A stretch of 64,000 nucleotides of DNA, from positions 248,001-312,000 of the forward strand of contig BQMF02000274.1 of assembly GCA_027922465.2 (NCBI GenBank). The letters run 5' to 3'. Source of the DNA: Turritopsis dohrnii. Lineage: Eukaryota > Cnidaria > Hydrozoa > Anthoathecata > Oceaniidae. Below, in pieces: positions 58,177-64,000 of this stretch. A program made the translations under genes and the position numbers. Each line of letters starts with the position of its first letter. Position 1 is the stretch's first letter. The notes below the pieces were generated by a model. It saw only the letters and a list, made by a program, of their open reading frames with translations. It made no database searches and was not told the DNA's origin.

Positions 58177-58799
58177 TTAAATTATTAAATTATTACCTTC
58201 AATTACTCCCTTGGCAGTCTTTAACAGTTCATATCTTCTTTTCGTCAGATCAAGACTTACAGAAAAAGGTTGCATACCTGGTTTCTTTACGCCATTTACG
58301 TAAGACTTCGGTCTTGCTGAATATAGCTTTTTTCTAGCTTCCCAGTTTTTAAACTTTACAATGATCGACTTTACATTAACTTTCTTAACATCGTCAAATC
58401 GGGCTTTACCTATTCTATGCACACGGTCAATTTCTGCTTTATAAAACGGTAGTTTTAGCTTGCTGTAATAACATCCTCTCCCTTTTCTCCAGCTTGAACG
58501 CCGTGAATGCGTAAGCAGCTACGCCGACTGTACTGTTCGTTATTGTCACATTTTATTTCTAGTTTGGCAATAACTGTTTCCTGTATTTTTACCTTTGATT
58601 CTAACCTTTCGATTTTTTCATCCTGTTCCTTGAGTCTCTGTTCAAACCTATCGATAAGGTCGTTTTTCAGGATTGTCAGCATTTCTTCAAGTTTTGCATT
58701 AGTCACTAGTGGCTTTATAAGGTTGTCCAAATGTTGAATCATCTCTTCCGAGAAAGAGATGCTCTGTGATCTTGTGGTTGGCATGTGGAAACCACCCAC
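58177..58799 (-). pseudogene. LINE ORF1 (coiled coil plus RRM-like)
   Basis: First part 58799-58455: PTTRSQSISFSEEMIQHLDN, then a heptad-rich coiled coil (RFEQRLKEQDEKIERLES, IQETVIAKLEIKCDNNEQYS) and the start of an RNA-binding fold (RRSCLRIHGVQ). After a frame change the second part (58422-58177) reads VHRIGKARFDDVKKV-like and SIIVKFKNWEARKKLYSARP, the C-terminal half of that fold. ORF1 proteins of this type trimerise and bind LINE RNA. The frame break near 58440 inactivates it unless it is a short intron, for which no clear sites are seen. Confidence 0.72.
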
Positions 58800-58912
58800 T
58801 TCACGTAAGATTTTTTGATATGAAACACTTCAAGAGACGAGAAAAAAATATTTTATAAAAAACTCCTTAAATCAGTTTATTCTTCATGAAAATTCAATCG
58901 CATCTATATTAA

Positions 58913-60728
58913 CCTTTTGGTTACCGACCATCGTGTAAGGTTGGCCCCCCAGTACCGACCATTTTTGGCAAAAATTGACAAAAATTTCAAACATGAATAT
59001 CTCCAGATCTAGTAATGCAAATTTAAAAAGTAAGCCCATTTTGGAAACCTGGAACATTGGTCTTTACTTTAAAATTACGAAATCGACTTTATAGTACTTT
59101 GTCTATCTTAGGTCATAAGTCAAAACCACCTGGTTTTTTTTTTTTGCAAAAAACTTAAAGCACTTTTCTTATTGACTCGTTTGAAATACTGTCAAAAATT
59201 TTCAAAGCATCAAAATTGTATGAAATTTTTTTAAAATGCTACATAGTATATGTCTTTACAAGAAAAAACAAGTTTTCCAGAATGAAAATCAATTATAAAG
59301 AAGTTTTCTTGATGATCAAGGAACATGAAAATTATGGAAAACATTTTTACGAAAAAAAAATACCAATACAAATAATACTTTGGCTTTTTAGTTATTCCCA
59401 TGAGGACAAGGATGGCTAGAAAAACCCACATTTCATCAAAGTCTACATCTTCCCAATTTCCAAACATTGAATCCTTTTTTTGCGCAACGCGTTCTTTGAT
59501 CTCCGGTGTGTTCATCACCACTTCAGCGTAAGTGTTGGTGTGATCTACTATGCCTTGGACAATTTCGTCAGTAAGGAACAGCTTTAGACAAGACAAGGGG
59601 CACGTTGGATCTTCTGGTAATATTTTTATTCCTGGAGCTCCATCAAACAGGAACTCTCGACGGTCCTTTCTTTGGTTATTGGTCCAATCGTATAACGGCA
59701 AATCTTTTGGTTTGATCTTCCTGCCTGTTTTCTTCTTCTTTCTTGGAACTGCTTCTTGATCAGATTGTCCAGAATTTGAATTTGTTTTCTCTGGTTCTGT
59801 ACTATCTTGTGTTGTGTTATTGTGTCGTCGTGTTGCTTTTACAGACCGACTACGACCATGACCACGTGAACTTTGGCGACCACGTGAACTTCTTTGCTGA
59901 CATGCACTGCCACAACCTCGTCCACGACCCCGTGGGTGTCGTCCCCTACCACACTTTGACAAAAATGACAAAGGTTCATCATCACTATCACTGCTATAGT
60001 CAGTGGGTGGCTTTGGAAGGGGGGAAGAAAGTTGAAATGAATCACATTTGTTGCTTGTGTCGGTTATATGCATATCAATGTCAACACCATCATCAGTGGC
60101 AGCTGTCATCGACGGCGACAAATAATGATTTTCATTATCAGCTTCCTCAATTTCCTCTTCATGACATGCTAAAGATTATAAAGATGTTAAAAGTAGTAGG
60201 AAGATCACTTCTCATTTGGTTATGGCATGCAGACAGACAAACATACATGGAAATGTCTGTCTGCAACCATTGGGGCAGAACACCACACACTGTCAAGAGA
60301 GAGTCAAAATCCAATCCAATCAATCTCAAATCTAACAAAAAATTGTTAAACTTACATGAAGAGTCATCAACTGACTCAGAACTATCAAAATCTGAAGTCA
60401 AGTTGTCGATAAAATTCCTTATTTCATCATCATCGGTGAGTCTTCTTTGAGCACGTTTCATGCTTTCTTCTCTGGACGCCATTTATTTTCAACTGAAATT
60501 TGTTATTTCTCTATGTACCCTTATTCATGAAAAAAACTTTCATGATAACCTCAATATGGGTGTATTTTCAAGAGACAACTTAGAGCAAGTCGCAAAAGCA
60601 AAAATAAGGGTGGTAGCTGCCGTAAATCTTGCTGGAGACTTGCTCAAAGTAAGCAATATCAAAATCCGTAGATCTACGTGATCGGTATATTAGTGATCCG
60701 TAGATCTACGTGATTGGTAACCAAAAGG
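58913..60728 (-). mobile_element. piggyBac transposon, internally deleted, TTAA ends
   Basis: Element of 1,816 bp between TTAA copies (58909-58912, 60729-60732). The ends CCTTTTGGTTACC and GGTAACCAAAAGG are perfect 13-bp inverted repeats. Inner repeats include ACCGACCAT near the left end and CCGTAGATCTACGTGAT twice near the right end. The transposase is truncated. Confidence 0.92.
59231..60482 (-). pseudogene. piggyBac transposase, N-terminal part only
   Basis: Exon 1, 60482 to about 60357 (MASREESMKRAQRRLTDDDE, acidic), ends TTCAT|GTAAGT. Exon 2 starts at about 60165 after ATCTTTAG and reads CHEEEIEEADNENHYLSPSM. An Arg/Gly-rich segment (GRGRHPRGRGRG), a basic KKKKTGRKIK segment and the start of the piggyBac domain follow: LPLYDWTNNQRKD, PTCPLSCLKLFLTDEIVQGI, FDEMWVFLAILVLMGI. 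It stops in place of the catalytic Asp region; after YYLYWYF the frame enters unrelated AT-rich sequence to 59231. The usual family length is about 550-600 residues, so roughly half is lost, including all catalytic residues and the C-terminal zinc domain. It needs another copy for mobility. Confidence 0.85.
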
Positions 60729-60734
60729 TTAAAT

Positions 60735-61220
60735 ACACTCCATTTTCCACCAATTTGTTTGTGATAATAGCCTACTACATTTTCTATTATTAAAACCACG
60801 TAAAACTGTGAAAAACAGTAGAGTTACTCGCGAGCGTTTCAGACGACGTCCGCACTCTAGCACGACGATACATCAAAGTAAATATATACTCAATATATAA
60901 TGTATATAAAGGATGATTAAGCATTTTTTATGAACATCTGCTTTTTTCATAGTGACTTTCAAGTTCACCACAACACAGATGATTTGGTGAAGAGGCTGGA
61001 CTAACTGAAAGGTATATATATATATAAATTCATAAAATCCTAGAGATATTATAATATTATAGATATGTCAGAATATGAATGAAAAGTATATACCTTTCAT
61101 AGATGTTTATCTTTGCGCCTAGATAATATGGATAGCAATAAAAAACAAATTTTTGCAATGAATAATCTGTTCTTCGAATTCATAGCATGTCTTCATAGAT
61201 AATAATAATAATAAAAAAAG
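60735..61220. other. Spacer with microsatellites
   Basis: (TA)n near 61013-61024 and (AAT)n near 61200-61214. No gene seen. Confidence 0.4.
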
Positions 61221-61224
61221 TGAC

Positions 61225-62520
61225 AGTCTTTTCTATGACATGTTTATTAGCTTTCGGCTCTCACACAAGCCATGATCACACAAATGTACAAAATTTTTTT
61301 ACAATTTTTTTATATATATACAAGTATTCCCTATACAAATTTTTATAAAAAGCAACTAATTAAATAAGTACAATGGAGCTGACGAAATATTACGATTCAG
61401 CTGGGGTTTGTCTTTTTGAATAAAAAGACTTTCCTTAATTTCTAATATATAATTGGTATTATCGGATGTAAGAACGGAGAAATTGCTAATGACCGCACAA
61501 TGTGATGTCATCAGTAAATGATCACTGACTGCGGAGTGCTGACGTGTCGAAACTATTTTGTCAGTGAGAGGAGACACTCCCAGGTGTTCACATGCTCTAA
61601 CTTTCAGGTGTCGCATAGTTTTACCAATATAAGTAACTTTGCAGCTACTACACGAAAATTTATAAACAACACCGGAAGTAAGAGACATGGGAAGCTTATC
61701 CTTAAACCGAAATAAAGAAGATAATCTCAAAGACGACTTGAATACTACTTGTAATTTGGAGAACGACAGTTGTCTACGAAAAAGTTTCCTAAGACGTGTT
61801 CTAGCTAGTAAAGAGACAGAACCCAAATATGGTAAAACAATAAGAACATTCTTCTTAGGTACATGATAACTGAGTGTGTTGGGAGGTGGTGTGTGTATCT
61901 TATCAAGAAATTTCTTAACACACACGTCTATAAAATTCTTAGGGTACCCATTCTTAGAAAGAACTTCATTTAAAAATTGAATTTCTATGTGAAACTTAGA
62001 GAAATCTGAGACGATAGTGAAAGCGCAAAATAATAGTGAATAAACTAATCCATATTTGTAAGTTACTGAAATAAATCTATAGAAATTAGAATTAACACCG
62101 CTAAAGGTCGGTTTACAGTAAATACTGGTAACAAATTTACCCTCTTCTCTATCTAACTTTACATCCAAAAAGGAAAACGATTCATTTTCCTCTTTCTCGA
62201 ACGTAAAATTGATATTAGGGTGCTTGGTAATCATATAATTTCTAAAAGATTCAACCTGTTCAGATGACGAAAATAACAAAAAAATGTCATCAACATATCT
62301 TCTATACATGGTAGTTTTAAACCCATTGGGGCAATTTTGGAGCCACTTACGTTCATGAAAACAAAGAAAAATGTTAGCTAATGTGGGACCTAGAGGAGAC
62401 CTCATAGCCACACCATCCATTTGCGTATAATAATCACCATCAAAAATGAATAAAGATTCTTTAGTAGATAATGAGATACACAGATGTCAATAGCTTCATC
62501 GAGAGGAATGTTGGTAAAAA
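61225..62520 (-). pseudogene. Penelope-like element with RT and GIY-YIG
   Basis: Begins with LFTNIPLDEAIDIC (RT block 1) at about 62515, shifts frame once near 62455, then is open to 61356. RT motifs include MDGVAMRSPLGPTLANIFLC and YRRYVDDIFLLF (catalytic Asp pair), then FSFLDVKLDREEG. A connector (GYPKNFIDVCVKKFLDK), LPYLGSVSLLARTRL and the GIY-YIG endonuclease follow (SCSSCKVTYIGKTMRHLKVR, ACEHLGVSPLTDK), with the conserved Glu in YILEIKESLFI, to a stop. Downstream at 61235-61270 a hammerhead-like core is visible (GGCT/AGCC stem, then GAAA). 5' truncated. The family differs clearly from the palindrome copies, with a shorter, Pro-containing connector. Confidence 0.9.
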
Positions 62521-62849
62521 GAGAATGATGCTCATTATCAGTTTCCGTTGAACTCTCAAGATTATCACATCTGTCTTCATCTCCTAGAAAATATAATTTC
62601 AATTAAGCCTTAACAATTTTGTAATAAAAATGATGTAACTGTAAAAGACTATGCCATTATACCTGTCAGCAACACCTTTACAATAGGTATCTTTTTCCAA
62701 TCATTGGAAGGCTGTGCTCGGCTCTTGTATAACTTACTGTTGTTAATTTTGTTCGGCCAATATAACAAGTTGCCGGAAACCCAATTGGATGGCGCAGTTG
62801 TCATGGTACTGAGACCATCTTCAAGACACTCAACACAACAGTGACTCAT
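62521..62849 (-). pseudogene. Small two-exon gene start, cut by a PLE
   Basis: Exon 1, 62849-62663: MSHCCVECLEDGLSTMTTAP, then SNWVSGNLLYWPNKINNSKL and DWKKIPIVKVLLTG with donor ACAG|GTATAA. Exon 2 starts at 62583 after TTTTCTAG and joins in phase 1 (GDEDRCDNLESSTETDNEHH). It runs straight into PLE reverse transcriptase sequence at about 62520. The APSNWxxGxxLYWP ... W ... K block resembles the N-terminal segment of DUF4806-type animal proteins (a weak assignment from memory). The break inside exon 2 means the rest of the gene is separated or lost. Confidence 0.45.
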
Positions 62850-62854
62850 TCTAA

Positions 62855-63130
62855 ACTTAAATACTGACTATGAATAATCTTATTTCCAATATAGCTAAGA
62901 GAGTCACTATAATGCATTTATACATCATATATATTAAACATGAGGACTTTAAGACTTGTTCTTACAGGCAAAAGGCTATTTTACTATGTATATAAACCAC
63001 TGAGCTATCTTTATTCTTAGCTGTAAGACTATTGACTCTTGAATAAGTGGCTAAAACTAGCAGAAATATAATTATTCACAAATTTTCTTGTTATACTTTT
63101 ATTTCTTAGTTTGAACTCTTCTCATCAGTT
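62855..63130. other. Spacer, nothing supported
   Basis: AT-rich; would contain the promoter of the 62849 gene. Confidence 0.3.
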
Positions 63131-63138
63131 ACAAACAC

Positions 63139-63609
63139 TTGTGTTCATTTATTTATCCCCGAAACATTCAAACAACTGTCATTCAAAGAACACCATGGAA
63201 TCAAAACCTTCAATTATCAATCATGAACTCATCGCCAAATTTTATCAATGAAATTGACGACTTCGTCCTGGAAAATCCTAATATTCCAAGCACACCAAAT
63301 GATCAAATCATAGCAAATCGCAATCAGGCAGAACATCTTAGAACAATCTATTGAGAAAGATATGGCAAAGAAGGCCTCAAGTACAAAGCAGTCATGACGA
63401 AACTTAGCACCTACATCCTAAATGCACAAGACTTAACTTACAAAAGACAAAGTGTAGACTCGTCTCGACACATCGTTGCTGACCAAGAACGGTTCAACTT
63501 TGAGACCTTCGACTCAAAACACAAGCTCGAAGAACTCAAACTCAAAATACAACCTAATCTCGAGGAATCAAACGATACCAAATCAGGGTTCGTACAGCCC
63601 TTAACCTAA
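63139..63609 (+). pseudogene. Open frame with one stop, unknown
   Basis: 157 codons in one frame interrupted by a TGA at 63352. Contents: FINEIDDFVLENPNIPSTPN, KYKAVMTKLSTYILNAQDLT, ERFNFETFDSKHKLEELKLK. Charged and helical, without a recognised domain. It resembles coding sequence more than chance because the frame stays open past the stop for 84 codons. Possibly a gag-like or element-derived protein; not named. Confidence 0.35.
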
Positions 63610-64000
63610 GAAATTCCCTGATTTTTCCTGGAAAGTATACTATTTTCCCTGACAAAAATCCTGAAAATGATATGTTTTTCCCTGACTTTTTCTTAAATGC
63701 ATATGTTCTTTCCTGACTTTAGGCTAACTACTCCTGAAGCAATAGTGAATACAAAACGTTACTCGAAAATAAACAGAATGAATTTCATCCAGTTTCAAAC
63801 CAACTGGGACCAAAAGCAGTCAAATATGAATAATGAACTAGATTTTACAATGCCCTGACAGGCAGTTGAGTGGTCTATAAAGACAAAACAGAAAGTTTCA
63901 AGCATAAACAGTAGAAAAGTTTTAACAAAGAATGAACTATCAAAACAAAAACTTTAAAAAAGACAAAATATCAACAAAGCTAAGTTATTTATTCACTCCA
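63586..64000. other. Possible start of a TIR element
   Basis: CAGGGTTCGTACAGCCCTTA at about 63586, followed by repeated TTCCCTGA words, looks like a hAT-type MITE terminus. The other end is outside the window. Confidence 0.3.

Larger units (their letters stand above)
54199..58800 (-). mobile_element. LINE retrotransposon, nearly complete, poly(A) tail
   Basis: Minus-strand element: ORF1 (58799-58177), a 2A peptide and ORF2 (57930-54386), a short 3' UTR, and a 24-nt poly(A) tail seen as T at 54199-54222. The exact 5' end and target duplication were not found. The ORF order and 2A motif fit CR1/L2-group elements. Confidence 0.85.

Noticed and set aside
59743..60450. Long plus-strand frame of 235 codons
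   Set aside because: It is antisense to the piggyBac transposase exon and shows His/Leu-rich shadow composition.
1..64000. CRISPR arrays, operons, prokaryotic promoters
   Set aside because: No regularly spaced direct repeats or dense unspliced gene order; introns and retroelements show a eukaryotic genome.

Overview
The window looks like AT-rich DNA from an animal, most likely a cnidarian. Small GT-AG introns, non-LTR and Penelope-like retroelements, Helitrons, and THAP/Kolobok, P2X7-like, ZNF862-like hAT and animal tnp2 proteins all point that way. No ribosome binding sites, operons or other prokaryotic features are present. The species assignment is inference. Almost nothing here is an ordinary single-copy gene: the window is a dense, nested graveyard of mobile elements with a few multi-exon genes between them.

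Layout, 1-22 kb. A decayed Ty3/Gypsy integrase runs off the left edge. A large Helitron with recognisable ends (2097-10924) carries a broken RepHel gene. Downstream of RepHel it carries a strikingly regular micro-exon gene whose internal exons are all phase 1-1 (7691-8934). Next come a Penelope-like (PLE) fragment, a second all-phase-1 multi-exon gene on the minus strand (12.5-14.3 kb), a locally inverted Harbinger transposase piece and a decayed ZNF862-like hAT gene. A minus-strand gene of unknown function (18.7-22 kb) is split inside an exon by a complete Kolobok transposon (19329-21615, TTAA duplication).

Layout, 22-46 kb. A second THAP/Kolobok-type transposase gene (22.9-26.2 kb) again lies tail-to-tail with a P2X7-C-terminus-like gene. 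Then come Helitron fragments, an intact Tc1/mariner-type element with DD37D spacing (30621-32450), a truncated LINE, a tnp2-like (CACTA-type) remnant and a deleted Harbinger element with palindromic subterminal repeats (38266-39923). A long, intron-rich Mutator-like gene follows on the minus strand (40.7-46.1 kb). Two non-autonomous Helitrons, 18 bp apart, sit in one of its introns.

Layout, 46-64 kb. This part holds a TIR element (47061-48027), a tRNA-like unit ending in a complete hammerhead ribozyme (48290-48440), several PLE 3' ends with decayed hammerhead-like cores, a 1,093-bp near-perfect PLE palindrome (49724-52054) and an Ulp1-like protease remnant. It also holds a poly(A)-tailed LINE with ORF1, a 2A peptide, endonuclease and RT (54.2-58.8 kb), a deleted piggyBac (58913-60728), and a PLE inserted into the second exon of a small phase-1 gene (61.2-62.85 kb).

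How the parts fit. Mobile elements supply most of the coding sequence. Two Kolobok-type loci share the same convergent transposase plus cysteine-rich-partner layout. The Helitron carries a passenger micro-exon gene. PLE ends and a tRNA-like unit both carry hammerhead cores. Coordinates of exons and element ends were read by eye from splice sites, repeats and termini; nothing was searched against a database.
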